Notes under the pieces: generated by a model
What the model was told of the DNA's origin: nothing
The model's database searches: none
The model's input: only the letters and a program-made list of their open reading frames with translations
Assembly (NCBI RefSeq): GCF_036924515.1
Contig: NZ_JAZHRR010000001.1
Location: 1,769,001 to 1,833,000 of the forward strand
Length of the DNA: 64,000 nucleotides
From: Bradyrhizobium sp. AZCC 1610
Lineage (GTDB): Bacteria; Pseudomonadota; Alphaproteobacteria; Rhizobiales; Xanthobacteraceae
Direction: 5' to 3'
Shown here: positions 52,962-61,319 of the stretch, one piece after another
Layout of the letters: each line of letters starts with the position of its first letter
How positions within the stretch are numbered: position 1 is the stretch's first letter
Translations under genes and position numbers: made by a program

Positions 52962-54023
52962 ATGGCGTCAGCAGAACCGGCAGTTCGTCCAACGGTCGCC
53001 GATGCCGCCGCCTACCGCGCGGTCGAACACATCTATCATTCCTACCTCACCGGGCTGATCCTGATGCTGGCCTCGCGGGCCGGCGCAGCCCGCGCGGCCG
53101 AGGTGGTGTTCCGCACCTTCCGGCGGCAGCAACTGGCGCGCTTCCTGCCCGGATTGAAGAAACTCGGCCTCGACCAGCTTCCGCATGCGGTCGCGTGCGC
53201 CCAGTATCACTATCTGTCGAACCAGGTCGGCGGTGTGAAGGTCGAGTATGTCTATGAGAGCGACAGCAAGGCCTGGGTGCGTTATCCGCCGCCGCGCTGG
53301 ATCTGGTCCGGCACTGCGATTTGCGGCATCCCCTCGGAAGTGTCGCGGGCGATGCTGCGCGGATGGCATGCCAATAACGGCGTCGTGCTCGGCAATCCCA
53401 GGCTCGGCTTCGTCTGCACCGGCCAGACCGTCGACGGCCAGCCGGGGCTGGAGGGCTACTACAAGGAGTGGGATCACGAGCTTGCGCCCGAGGAGCGGCT
53501 GCAGTTTTCCCCCGGCGAGCGCTGTCCGCCGTTCCGGGCCGATCTCGCGCCGCGCCTACCCGGGAATACATGGCCGGAGGAACGGCTGCAGAAGGTGCTT
53601 CGCAATTATGCGATGGAGTACGTCACCTCGATCGTGCCGGAAACGATCAGGGTGCTCGGCCCGGAAGAGGGCGGCCACCTCGCCGGCGCCGCGGCGCGGC
53701 TCGTCGGGATGCACACTTTCGACGACGTCGCGGCGCTGTTGGGCGGGGTAGAAGCGGGCGCTGCCGGCTTTGCGGCGGCCTTCGCTCGGCTGTCGCGGGG
53801 ACAGGACGACGACGCGGAACTACAGGTGGAAGGTTCGGGCGCAACCGTGCGCCAGACGTCGTGGCGCCTAATGGCGGGACGTGAAGCGCTGTCGCCTCAA
53901 GTGTTCGATGCCTGGAACGAATTATGGGTGGGAGCAGCCCTTGCGCATGATCGCTTCATGCGGATCGAAGTGACGGAACGCCGTGACCGCGGCGATGCGT
54001 ATTGGAGCTGGAAATTCGGCTGA
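52962..54023 (+). CDS. Conserved hypothetical protein
   Basis: A 353-residue protein that I do not recognise. It starts 12 bases after the RND gene, so the two are almost certainly co-transcribed. It is soluble by appearance, with no signal peptide. The region VKVEYVYESDSKAWVRYPPP then RWIWSGTAICGIP (about 88-120) looks structured and conserved, with aromatic and Cys residues. ERLQKVLRNYAMEYVTSIVP (about 209-228) looks like a packed helix. A distant relation to L-2-amino-thiazoline-4-carboxylic-acid-hydrolase-like proteins is conceivable but is not claimed. A partner role for the exporter is the best contextual guess. Confidence 0.8.
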   Translation: MASAEPAVRPTVADAAAYRAVEHIYHSYLTGLILMLASRAGAARAAEVVFRTFRRQQLARFLPGLKKLGLDQLPHAVACAQYHYLSNQVGGVKVEYVYESDSKAWVRYPPPRWIWSGTAICGIPSEVSRAMLRGWHANNGVVLGNPRLGFVCTGQTVDGQPGLEGYYKEWDHELAPEERLQFSPGERCPPFRADLAPRLPGNTWPEERLQKVLRNYAMEYVTSIVPETIRVLGPEEGGHLAGAAARLVGMHTFDDVAALLGGVEAGAAGFAAAFARLSRGQDDDAELQVEGSGATVRQTSWRLMAGREALSPQVFDAWNELWVGAALAHDRFMRIEVTERRDRGDAYWSWKFG

Positions 54024-54032
54024 TCAGAATGA

Positions 54033-54058
54033 AAAGGCAGCGCCGCGGCGCTGCCTTT
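54033..54058. terminator. Bidirectional intrinsic terminator
   Basis: AAAGGCAGCGCCG followed directly by CGGCGCTGCCTTT is a perfect 26-base palindrome flanked by A residues on one side and TTT on the other. It lies between the convergent 353-aa gene (+) and the secreted-protein gene (-), and can end both transcripts. Confidence 0.8.
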
Positions 54059-54080
54059 CACATTGTTTCAAAGGGCAGCG

Positions 54081-54584
54081 TCAGGTCTTCGTCATCGTGA
54101 TCTTGACGCCGCGGATTTCGCCCTTGGAGTCGATCTGCACGGACTGCTTGTTGCCGGTGGTGCGCAAATTCAAGTTGGCTGCAAATCCGGAAGCCTCGAC
54201 GAACAGGTCAATCTGGCCGCCGCCTGCGGTGCCCTGCAGATTGCCGAAGATATTCCGGCTCTTCTCGCTCCAGTTGCCGGAGATGCGGTCACCCTGGCTG
54301 GTGACGTCGCTCGACAGATCGAATTTGTAGCTGTCGCTGGCGCAATGCAGATTTTGCCTCAGGCCGAGCCCGTTGGCGTTGACCTTGTAGTCGGCCTTGC
54401 AGCGGATGTTCTCGGTAGTGCCGTTGGAAAGCGCGACCGTGCCCGAGCCGGACCAGTTTCCATCAAAACCGGCAAACGGACCCCCCGCCTGGGCATGGCT
54501 TGCGGCGACCGACAACATGAGCGCGGCGCCGACGCCGGCAGCTGCGAGAGCCTGACCGAACAAGCTGGAACCAAACAGTTTCAT
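54081..54584 (-). CDS. Hypothetical secreted protein
   Basis: A 167-residue exported protein: a signal peptide (LAAAGVGAALMLSVAASHAQ, with cleavage likely after AHA/SHA near 31), then a beta-rich domain with FDGNWSGSGTVALSNGTTEN, IRCKADYKVNANGLGLRQNL and ISGNWSEKSRNIFGNLQGTA. Two Cys residues, in IRCKADY and LHCASDS, may form a disulfide. The pattern resembles small periplasmic proteins common in Bradyrhizobium; no function is known. It points toward the terminator at 54033-54058. Confidence 0.75.
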   Translation of the reverse strand: MKLFGSSLFGQALAAAGVGAALMLSVAASHAQAGGPFAGFDGNWSGSGTVALSNGTTENIRCKADYKVNANGLGLRQNLHCASDSYKFDLSSDVTSQGDRISGNWSEKSRNIFGNLQGTAGGGQIDLFVEASGFAANLNLRTTGNKQSVQIDSKGEIRGVKITMTKT

Positions 54585-55022
54585 TGTAGTTTTCCCATCA
54601 AATAGACGTTCTTAGCAAAGATACGTCTCGCCGCATCGAAGATTTAGTGTTCCCGCAGTATCTTAGGTTCAAATGACGGAGTGCGGTTTCCGGCGCTTTC
54701 GGCACGAAAAAGTGCGCAGTCGACCGAGAGGAATCGAACATTCACGCCGACTCCGTGGCGCAGCATCTAGCTTTGCACCGCATTGTCTGCAACAACCAAT
54801 TTCCGGGAAAGTGTGGCGGAAATACACTTTAGATATCAGTCGGTTATTAAAGGTGCTTAGGTTGCCGTAGAGGTCGCCGTAAATTTGTCCGCATTTACCA
54901 TGCTTGTCATCTGTTCGTCGCTGCGTTACGCGGCGCGCCTGCCATCCAAACAAAATCCGTTCCGGCGATGCCGAAGTGCAAATCGAGAACAGGATTTCTT
55001 GCCGCCGAAATGAAGGAATACG
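54585..55022. other. 438-bp intergenic region between two divergent secreted-protein genes
   Basis: Promoters for the minus-strand secreted protein (54584) and the plus-strand Cys-rich protein (55023) should both lie here. A short open frame of 65 codons from 54673 has no protein-like features. A fragment reading GAATGTTCGATTCC on the minus strand (about 54733-54746) looks like a tRNA T-loop, but no paired arm or other tRNA parts were found. The rest is without recognisable structure. Confidence 0.5.
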
Positions 55023-55259
55023 ATGCGTAAATCTCTCCTGGCCCTCACCTTGTTGTCGATCTCGATCTCATCGAATGCGGCATTCGCGCAGCAGCGCAGC
55101 GGAACGGCGGAGGAGCAGAAGGCCTGTACCCGTGACGTGCAGAAGTTCTGTCGTCCGGTGATCGACCAGGGCGACTTCACCGTCCTGGCGTGCCTCAAGG
55201 AAAACCGGTCCAAGATCAGCGCGGCTTGCAACCAGGTTCTCAAGAACAACGGCCAATAA
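55023..55259 (+). CDS. Small secreted cysteine-rich repeat protein
   Basis: A 78-residue protein. The signal peptide is MRKSLLALTLLSISISSNAA with cleavage after AFA, near 22. The mature 56 residues contain C35, C43, C57 and C69 in the spacing of the cysteine-rich (Golgi apparatus protein 1 type) repeat: ACTRDVQKFCRPVI and LACLKENRSKISAACNQVL. Such short proteins are common in Bradyrhizobium and presumably form disulfides in the periplasm; their role is unknown. AAGGA lies five bases before the ATG. It is the last gene before the hopanoid operon. Confidence 0.82.
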   Translation: MRKSLLALTLLSISISSNAAFAQQRSGTAEEQKACTRDVQKFCRPVIDQGDFTVLACLKENRSKISAACNQVLKNNGQ

Positions 55260-55308
55260 AGGCGCGCTGCGCCCGTTGACCCCCGCGGAAAAGCCATTTT
55301 CGGCTCTA

Positions 55309-55419
55309 TGACGCGCGTCACGGGCGGGGCTAATCAGCCCAGATAGCATTGGTTTTGGCGGCGTATTCCCCTATATGGGGCACGCGATCTCCTCGCATGC
55401 GCCTGTTATCGGCGCATGC
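55309..55419. promoter_or_regulatory. Cluster of palindromes upstream of hpnC
   Basis: Three symmetrical sites lie in the 190 bp before hpnC: TGACGCGCGTCA (55309-55320), CCCCTATATGGGG (55368-55380) and GCATGCGCC-TGTTATC-GGCGCATGC (55395-55419, a 9-bp perfect inverted repeat that ends about 30 bp before the start codon). The last could form an mRNA hairpin near the ribosome site or be an operator. None matches a consensus I can name. Confidence 0.45.
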
Positions 55420-55449
55420 GCCAATTCCGATTGATGTAGCCAGTTTTTG

Positions 55450-56328
55450 ATGACCAGCGCGAGCGACCTGCGATCCGGAAAGACCCACCGCGACGAGAAT
55501 TTTCCGGTCGCGTCGTGGATCATTCATCCGCGTCACCGGGCGCTGATCCTCTCATTCTATAATTTCGTCAGGACGGCCGACGACATCGCCGATCACGCGA
55601 CGCTCGGCGCGGACGAGAAGCTGCGCTATCTCGACCTGCTCGAAGCCGAATTGCTGGGCAACGGCGACACGCAACCGGAGGCGGTCAGCCTGCGCCGCGC
55701 TTTTGCCGAGCGTTCGATGGCGCCGCGCCACGCGCTCGACGTGCTGGTCGCGTTCCGGATGGACGTCACCAAGCTGCGCTACGAGAATTGGGACGACGTC
55801 ATTCATTATTGCCGCTATTCGGCCATGCCGGTCGGCCGTTTCATGCTCGACGTCCATGGCGAGAGCACCTCGACCTGGGCCGCGTCGGATGCGCTGTGCG
55901 CGGGGCTGCAGATCAACAACCATTTGCAGGACTGCGCCAAGGACTACAAAAACCTCAACCGCGTCTATCTGCCGCGCGACGCGTTGGCCGCCACCGGCGC
56001 CACCGTCGAGATGCTGGGCGGGGCGAAGTCGCAGCCGGTGCTGCTGCAATGCCTGCAGGCGCTCGCGGTGCGCACCGAGACGCTGCTCAATGAAAGCAGG
56101 TCGCTCAGCGCCGAGGTAAAGGATTTCCGGCTCGGGCTCGAGGTTGCCGTGATCCAGGCCTTTGCCGACAAGATCGTCGGCATGCTGAAGGTGCGCGATC
56201 CCCTGAGCGAGCGCGTACACCTGAGCAAGCCCGAATTGCTCGTGCAGAGCATCGGCGGCATCGCCAGCGAAATGATCAGGCGCGCCTCGGGACGCCGCCC
56301 CCAGACAAAACCGGCGGCCGGCGCATGA
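55450..56328 (+). CDS. hpnC: Hydroxysqualene synthase HpnC
   Basis: A 292-residue trans-isoprenyl synthase of the squalene/phytoene synthase family. HpnC converts presqualene diphosphate, made by HpnD, to hydroxysqualene. The two Asp-rich motifs are VRTADDIADHA (D44, D45, D48) and LQDCAKDYKNLN (D161, D165), with RVYLP after the second. The ATG at 55450 has no strong ribosome site and is preceded by an in-frame TTG. It starts the operon hpnC-hpnD-hpnE-shc-hpnG; its stop overlaps the hpnD start (ATGA). Its length and the LQDCAKDYKNLNRVYLP signature separate it from HpnD. Confidence 0.95.
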   Translation: MTSASDLRSGKTHRDENFPVASWIIHPRHRALILSFYNFVRTADDIADHATLGADEKLRYLDLLEAELLGNGDTQPEAVSLRRAFAERSMAPRHALDVLVAFRMDVTKLRYENWDDVIHYCRYSAMPVGRFMLDVHGESTSTWAASDALCAGLQINNHLQDCAKDYKNLNRVYLPRDALAATGATVEMLGGAKSQPVLLQCLQALAVRTETLLNESRSLSAEVKDFRLGLEVAVIQAFADKIVGMLKVRDPLSERVHLSKPELLVQSIGGIASEMIRRASGRRPQTKPAAGA

Positions 56329-57164
56329 CGGTGCAGACGGCGGCGGCCAACGCAGATTACAGCACCACCGCGTCCGGCAGTTCGTTCTACGCCGCGATGC
56401 GCATCCTGCCGCGCAGCCAGCGCGAGGCAATGTTCCAGATCTACAGCTTCTGCCGGCAGGTCGACGACATCGCCGATTCCGACGGGCCGCGGCCCGAGCG
56501 GCTGGCCGCGCTGCAGCAATGGCGCGACGACATCGATGCGCTATATCACGGTCGTCCGCCGCCGCGTCTGCAGGATTACGCCGCCTCGGTGAAAACCTTC
56601 GGCCTCAAGCGCGAGGATTTTCTCGCGGTCGTCGACGGCATGGAGATGGACGTGCCACAGGACATTCGTGCGCCGGATCTTGCCACGCTCGATCTCTATT
56701 GCGATCGCGTTGCCAGCGCCGTCGGGCGCCTGTCGGTGCGAGTGTTCGGCATGCCCGAGGAAGACGGCATCCTGCTCGCCCACCATCTCGGCCGCGCGCT
56801 GCAATTGACCAATATCCTGCGCGACATCGACGAAGACGCCGGCCTCGGCCGCCTCTATCTGCCGCGCGAAGGCCTGCTGCTCGCCGGCATCACCAGCGAC
56901 AATCCGCAGAAAGTGACTGTCGATCGCGCACTTCCCAAGGTTTGCCTGCCGCTGGCCGAGCGGGCGAAAAAGCATTTCGAAAAGGCCGACGAGATCATGA
57001 AGCGCAATTCGCGGCGCGTGGTGCGCGCGCCGCGGATCATGTCGAAATACTACCGCGCGATACTGGACTTGTTGCTGGCCCGGGGCTTTGCCGCCCCGCG
57101 CGAGCCGGTCCGCGTTCACAAATGGGCGAAGATTGCCATCCTTCTCCGTTACGCGATCATCTGA
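56325..57164 (+). CDS. hpnD: Presqualene diphosphate synthase HpnD
   Basis: A 279-residue squalene/phytoene synthase relative that condenses two farnesyl diphosphates to presqualene diphosphate. The first Asp motif is FCRQVDDIADSDGP (D47, D48, D51) and the second NILRDIDEDAGLGRLYLP (about 165-182). FYAAMRILPRSQREAMFQIY is the usual HpnD opening helix. It overlaps hpnC by 4 bases and hpnE by 1 base (TGATG), indicating coupled translation and roughly equal amounts of the three enzymes. Confidence 0.95.
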   Translation: MTVQTAAANADYSTTASGSSFYAAMRILPRSQREAMFQIYSFCRQVDDIADSDGPRPERLAALQQWRDDIDALYHGRPPPRLQDYAASVKTFGLKREDFLAVVDGMEMDVPQDIRAPDLATLDLYCDRVASAVGRLSVRVFGMPEEDGILLAHHLGRALQLTNILRDIDEDAGLGRLYLPREGLLLAGITSDNPQKVTVDRALPKVCLPLAERAKKHFEKADEIMKRNSRRVVRAPRIMSKYYRAILDLLLARGFAAPREPVRVHKWAKIAILLRYAII

Positions 57165-58417
57165 TGCAGAAAAACGTTCATATCATCGGCGCCGGCATTT
57201 CCGGCCTCTCGGCCGCCGTGCGGCTCGCCAACGCCAATTACCGGGTGCATGTCCACGAGGCCACGCAGCAGGCCGGTGGCCGCTGCCGGTCCTATTTCGA
57301 CGCGGCCACCAATCTCACCATCGACAACGGCAACCATTTGCTGTTGTCCGGCAATCGCCATGCGCTGGCCTACGCCAGATCGATCGGCACCGAGGCGGGG
57401 CTGGTCGGGCCGAAGCTTGCGCAGTTTCCCTTCGCCGACATCATGACCGGCCAGCGCTGGCAGCTCGATCTCGGCGACGGCAAATTGCCGCTATGGGTGT
57501 TCGACGAGGCGCGCCGCGTCCCCGATACGAAGCTGCTCGATTATCTCGCCTTGATGCCTTTGCTCTGGGCAGGCACCGGCCGGCTGGTCGGCGACACGAT
57601 CCCCTGCAAAGGCACGCTGTACCAGCGGCTGGTGCAACCGCTGCTGTTGGCCGCGCTCAATGTCGATCCGCCCGAGGGTTCGGCGGGCCTGGCCGGCGCG
57701 ATCGTGCGGGAAACGCTGCTGGCGGGCGGGCAGGCCTGCCGGCCGCTGATCGCACGCGATGGGCTCAGCGCGGTTCTGGTCGAGCCGGCGATCAAGCTGC
57801 TGCAGGACAAGGGCGCCTCGATCCGGTTCGGCCATGAGCTGCGCGAATTCGCGATGACAGGCAACGCCGTCGGCGAGCTGAAATTCGGCAGCGACGCGAT
57901 TGCGCTCGGCCCCGACGACGTCGTGGTGCTGGCGGTGCCGCCGCGCCCGGCGGCGGCGCTGTTGCCGGGCCTGAAGACGCCGTCGAAATTCCGCGCCATC
58001 GTCAATGCGCATTTCCGCTTCGATCCGCCCCGCGATGCCGTGCCGATTCTCGGCGTCGTCGGTGGCCTCGTGGAATGGCTGTTCGCGTTTCCGCAACGGC
58101 TGTCGGTCACCATCAGTAATGGCGACCGCCTCGTCGACATGCCGCGCGAAGAACTCGCGCTGGCGATCTGGCGGGATGTCTGCAAGGCAGCTAGCCTGCC
58201 GGGCGAACCTGAATTGCCGCCCTGGCAGATCGTGCGCGAGCGCCGTGCGACCTTCGAGGCCACACCGGAGCAGAACGCGCTGCGGCCGGGGGCGGTGACA
58301 CCATTCAAAAACCTGTTTCTCGCCGGCGACTGGACTGATACGGGATTGCCGGCAACCATCGAAGGATCGATACGGTCGGGCGACCGTGCCGCCGATCTGG
58401 TCCTGGCGAGGCCTTAA
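57164..58417 (+). CDS. hpnE: Hydroxysqualene dehydroxylase HpnE (FAD-dependent)
   Basis: A 417-residue flavoprotein of the amine-oxidase/phytoene-desaturase type. The dinucleotide fold is VHIIGAGISGLSAAVRLANA (5-24), with EATQQAGGRCRSY just after. The C-terminal FAD contact is NLFLAGDWTDTGLPATIEGS. It reduces hydroxysqualene to squalene, the last step of the HpnCDE route that replaces a classical squalene synthase. The frame is open far upstream inside hpnD, but ATG at 57164 starts the conserved protein. It is followed by 68 bases and then shc. Confidence 0.95.
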   Translation: MQKNVHIIGAGISGLSAAVRLANANYRVHVHEATQQAGGRCRSYFDAATNLTIDNGNHLLLSGNRHALAYARSIGTEAGLVGPKLAQFPFADIMTGQRWQLDLGDGKLPLWVFDEARRVPDTKLLDYLALMPLLWAGTGRLVGDTIPCKGTLYQRLVQPLLLAALNVDPPEGSAGLAGAIVRETLLAGGQACRPLIARDGLSAVLVEPAIKLLQDKGASIRFGHELREFAMTGNAVGELKFGSDAIALGPDDVVVLAVPPRPAAALLPGLKTPSKFRAIVNAHFRFDPPRDAVPILGVVGGLVEWLFAFPQRLSVTISNGDRLVDMPREELALAIWRDVCKAASLPGEPELPPWQIVRERRATFEATPEQNALRPGAVTPFKNLFLAGDWTDTGLPATIEGSIRSGDRAADLVLARP

Positions 58418-58485
58418 GGCCCGACCGGACTTGTTGCGTGACCGGCTTCACAGAGCCAGCGCGCGAATAGAGGGATGCTAGCGAT

Positions 58486-60465
58486 ATGCTTTCCATCGAC
58501 AAAACAATTGCAGGCGAAGCCGTCGCGACAGTCGATCCCGTCGCGCTGGAGAAGAGCATCTCGTCGGCGACCGAAGCGCTGCTTGGTTACCGGCAATCCG
58601 ACGGACACTTTGTATTCGAGCTGGAAGCCGACAGCACGATCCCGTCGGAATATATCCTGCTGCGCCACTATCTCGCCGAGCCCGTCGACAGCGCCCTCGA
58701 AGCCAAGATCGCGAACTATTTGCGCCGCACGCAAGGCAACCATGGTGGCTGGCCCTTGGTGCAGGACGGCGCGTTCGACATGAGCGCCAGCGTAAAATCC
58801 TATTTCGCGCTGAAGATGATCGGCGATTCCGTCGATGCGCCGCACATGGTGCGCGCGCGTGAGGCGATCCGCAGCCACGGCGGCGCGGCCCGCGTCAACG
58901 TCTTCACGCGATTCCTGCTCGCTTTCTATGGCGTGCTGAGCTGGCGCGCGGTGCCGGTGCTGCCGGTCGAGATCATGCTGCTGCCGACGTGGTCGCCGTT
59001 CCATCTCAACAAGATTTCCTACTGGGCGCGCACCACGATCGTGCCGCTGATGGTGATGGCGGCGTTGAAGCCGTTGGCGAAAAATCCCAAGGGCGTCGGC
59101 ATCGACGAGCTGTTCCTGCAGGATCCCAGATCGGTCGGGATGACGGCGAAGGCGCCGCATCAAAGCTGGGGCTGGTTCACGCTGTTCAGCACGCTCGACA
59201 AGATCCTGCGGGTGATCGAGCCGTTGTTTCCGAAGAAGCTGCGCCAGCGCGCGATCGATGCGGCGCTCGCTTTCACCGAAGAGCGGCTCAACGGCGAAGA
59301 CGGCATGGGCGCGATCTATCCGCCGATGGCCAACATCGTCATGATGTATGAGGCGCTCGGCAAGGGACCGGACTATCCGCCGCGCGCGGTCACCCGCAAG
59401 GGCATCGAGAAGCTGCTCGTGATCGGCGAGCACGAGGCCTATTGCCAGCCCTGCGTCTCGCCGGTGTGGGACACCGCACTGACCTGCCACGCGCTGGCGG
59501 AGGCCGGTGGCGAGGAGACGCTCGAGAAGATGAAGCAGGGCCTCGACTGGCTGACGCCGAGGCAGGTGCTCGACCTCAAGGGCGACTGGGCGGCGAAGGC
59601 CCCCGACGTCCGTCCGGGCGGCTGGGCGTTCCAGTACAACAATGCGTATTATCCCGACCTCGACGATACCGCCGTGGTGGTGATGGCGATGGACCGCGCG
59701 CGCCGGGCGTCCGGCAGCAAGGAATACGACCAGGCGATCTCGCGTGGCCGCGAGTGGATCGAGGGCCTGCAGAGCCGCGACGGCGGTTGGGCCGCCTTCG
59801 ACGTCAACAACCTCGAATACTACCTCAACAACATCCCGTTCTCCGATCACGGCGCGCTGCTCGATCCGCCGACCGAGGACGTCACCGCGCGCTGCATCTC
59901 GATGCTGGCGCAGCTCGGCGAGACTGCCGGGAGCAACAAGGCCGTGGCGGACGGAATCGCCTATCTGCGCCGCACCCAGCTCGCGGAAGGGTCATGGTAC
60001 GGCCGCTGGGGCCTCAATTACGTCTACGGAACCTGGTCGGTGCTCTGTGCGCTCAATGCCGCAGGGGTGGACCACCAGGACCCCATGATTCGCAAGGCGG
60101 CGGCCTGGCTGGTGTCGATCCAGAACCGGGACGGCGGCTGGGGCGAGGATGCGGTCAGCTACCGGTTGGATTACAAGGGATTCGAGGGCGCGCCGTCGAC
60201 TTCCTCGCAAACGGCATGGGCCTTGCTTGGACTTATGGCGGCCGGCGAAGTTGAAAACCCGGCCGTCGTGCGGGGTGTGGAGTACCTAAAAGCCACACAG
60301 ACCGAGAAAGGGCTGTGGGACGAGGCGCGTTACACGGCAACAGGCTTTCCGCGGGTGTTTTATTTGCGGTATCATGGCTACTCGAAGTTCTTTCCGCTCT
60401 GGGCGCTGGCGCGGTATCGAAATTTGAGAAGCACCAACAGCAGGGTGGTAGGGGTCGGGATGTGA
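58486..60465 (+). CDS. shc: Squalene-hopene cyclase
   Basis: A 659-residue triterpene cyclase (HpnF) that folds squalene into hopene and hopanol. The catalytic protonating motif is DLDD at 391-394 in YYPDLDDTAVVVM. QW repeats characteristic of the family include TQGNHGGWPL, SRDGGWAAFDV, EGSWYGRWGLNYVYGTW and QNRDGGWGED. GAGGGATG lies upstream of the ATG. The protein is membrane-associated by family. Its stop codon overlaps the hpnG GTG start by 4 bases. Confidence 0.97.
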   Translation: MLSIDKTIAGEAVATVDPVALEKSISSATEALLGYRQSDGHFVFELEADSTIPSEYILLRHYLAEPVDSALEAKIANYLRRTQGNHGGWPLVQDGAFDMSASVKSYFALKMIGDSVDAPHMVRAREAIRSHGGAARVNVFTRFLLAFYGVLSWRAVPVLPVEIMLLPTWSPFHLNKISYWARTTIVPLMVMAALKPLAKNPKGVGIDELFLQDPRSVGMTAKAPHQSWGWFTLFSTLDKILRVIEPLFPKKLRQRAIDAALAFTEERLNGEDGMGAIYPPMANIVMMYEALGKGPDYPPRAVTRKGIEKLLVIGEHEAYCQPCVSPVWDTALTCHALAEAGGEETLEKMKQGLDWLTPRQVLDLKGDWAAKAPDVRPGGWAFQYNNAYYPDLDDTAVVVMAMDRARRASGSKEYDQAISRGREWIEGLQSRDGGWAAFDVNNLEYYLNNIPFSDHGALLDPPTEDVTARCISMLAQLGETAGSNKAVADGIAYLRRTQLAEGSWYGRWGLNYVYGTWSVLCALNAAGVDHQDPMIRKAAAWLVSIQNRDGGWGEDAVSYRLDYKGFEGAPSTSSQTAWALLGLMAAGEVENPAVVRGVEYLKATQTEKGLWDEARYTATGFPRVFYLRYHGYSKFFPLWALARYRNLRSTNSRVVGVGM

Positions 60466-61211
60466 CTTTGGAGGCGGGGGCCGCCGCGATCGTGGACAAT
60501 TCGGTTGATCGCAATTCGAATGATCCGCGGCCGGTTTTGATCGTGACAGGATTGGTGCAGGAGGCCCGCATTGCGGCCGGGCCCGGCATGATCGTGATCT
60601 GCAGTTCCAGCGACCCGCAGCAATTGCGCGCACTGCTGGCAACGCTGGATTCCACCACTTTCAGGGGGGTCATCTCGTTCGGCGTCGCCGGCGGGCTGGA
60701 TCCGTCGCTGAAATCGGGCGACGTGGTGGTGGCGACCGAGGTTCTGGCCGGCGATACCCGTTTTCTGGCAGGTCTGGCGCTGAACGAGGAACTGATCGCC
60801 CGCGCCGCATTGCATCGCCGGCGCGTGGTCCGGGGCGTCCTTTCCGGCGTGGAACAGGTGATCGCGGCAGCCGCCTGCAAGGCCGCGCTGCATTTAGAAA
60901 CCGGGGCGGCTGCGGTCGATATGGAGAGCCATATCGCGGCGGCCTATGCGGCCGAGGCCGGCTTGCCGTTCGCGGCGCTGCGGGTCATCTCCGATCCCGC
61001 CAGCCGGGCGCTTCCAGCGCTGGCCAAGAGCGCCATCAAGCCGAACGGCGACATCGACCTCGGCAAGGTGCTGCGCGGGGTGGCGCGCAATCCCACCACG
61101 CTGCGCGCGCTGGTTTCCACGGGAATCGATTTCAATCGCGCGCTGCGCTCCCTGCGCGGCTGCCGCGGCTTCCTGCACGGCGAAGAGGGGCTCGCCGCCG
61201 CGGGGATCTGA
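60462..61211 (+). CDS. hpnG: Hopanoid nucleoside phosphorylase HpnG
   Basis: A 249-residue protein of the purine-nucleoside-phosphorylase/MTA-nucleosidase fold. It removes adenine from adenosylhopane on the way to bacteriohopanetetrol. FRGVISFGVAGGLDPSLKSG and DVVVATEVLAGDTR form the base and phosphate sites, and AAAVDMESHIAAAYAAEAGL has the conserved VDMES. The GTG at 60462 overlaps the shc stop (GTGA) and is preceded by AGGGGTCGGG. Frames open upstream run through shc and are not coding. It is the last gene of the operon. Confidence 0.94.
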   Translation: MTLEAGAAAIVDNSVDRNSNDPRPVLIVTGLVQEARIAAGPGMIVICSSSDPQQLRALLATLDSTTFRGVISFGVAGGLDPSLKSGDVVVATEVLAGDTRFLAGLALNEELIARAALHRRRVVRGVLSGVEQVIAAAACKAALHLETGAAAVDMESHIAAAYAAEAGLPFAALRVISDPASRALPALAKSAIKPNGDIDLGKVLRGVARNPTTLRALVSTGIDFNRALRSLRGCRGFLHGEEGLAAAGI

Positions 61212-61266
61212 TTCCCACGCAAGGGCGCCCGCCTTCAGGATTTTCGAAGGCGTCAAACAAAAAGAA

Positions 61267-61299
61267 AAGGGCCCCGGCTCGTTGAGAACCGGGGCCCTT
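61267..61299. terminator. Bidirectional terminator between hpnG and hpnH
   Basis: AAGGGCCCCGG pairs with CCGGGGCCCTT over an 11-base loop and is followed by AATCTTTTT; the other side ends in AAAAGAAA, giving a T-run on the opposite strand. It should end both the hpnG (+) and hpnH (-) transcripts. Confidence 0.88.
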
Positions 61300-61319
61300 A
61301 ATCTTTTTGCTCCACGCGT

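Noticed and set aside
54733..54746. tRNA T-loop-like sequence (GTTCGATTCC on the - strand)
   Set aside because: No complementary T-stem, acceptor stem or anticodon arm could be built around it.
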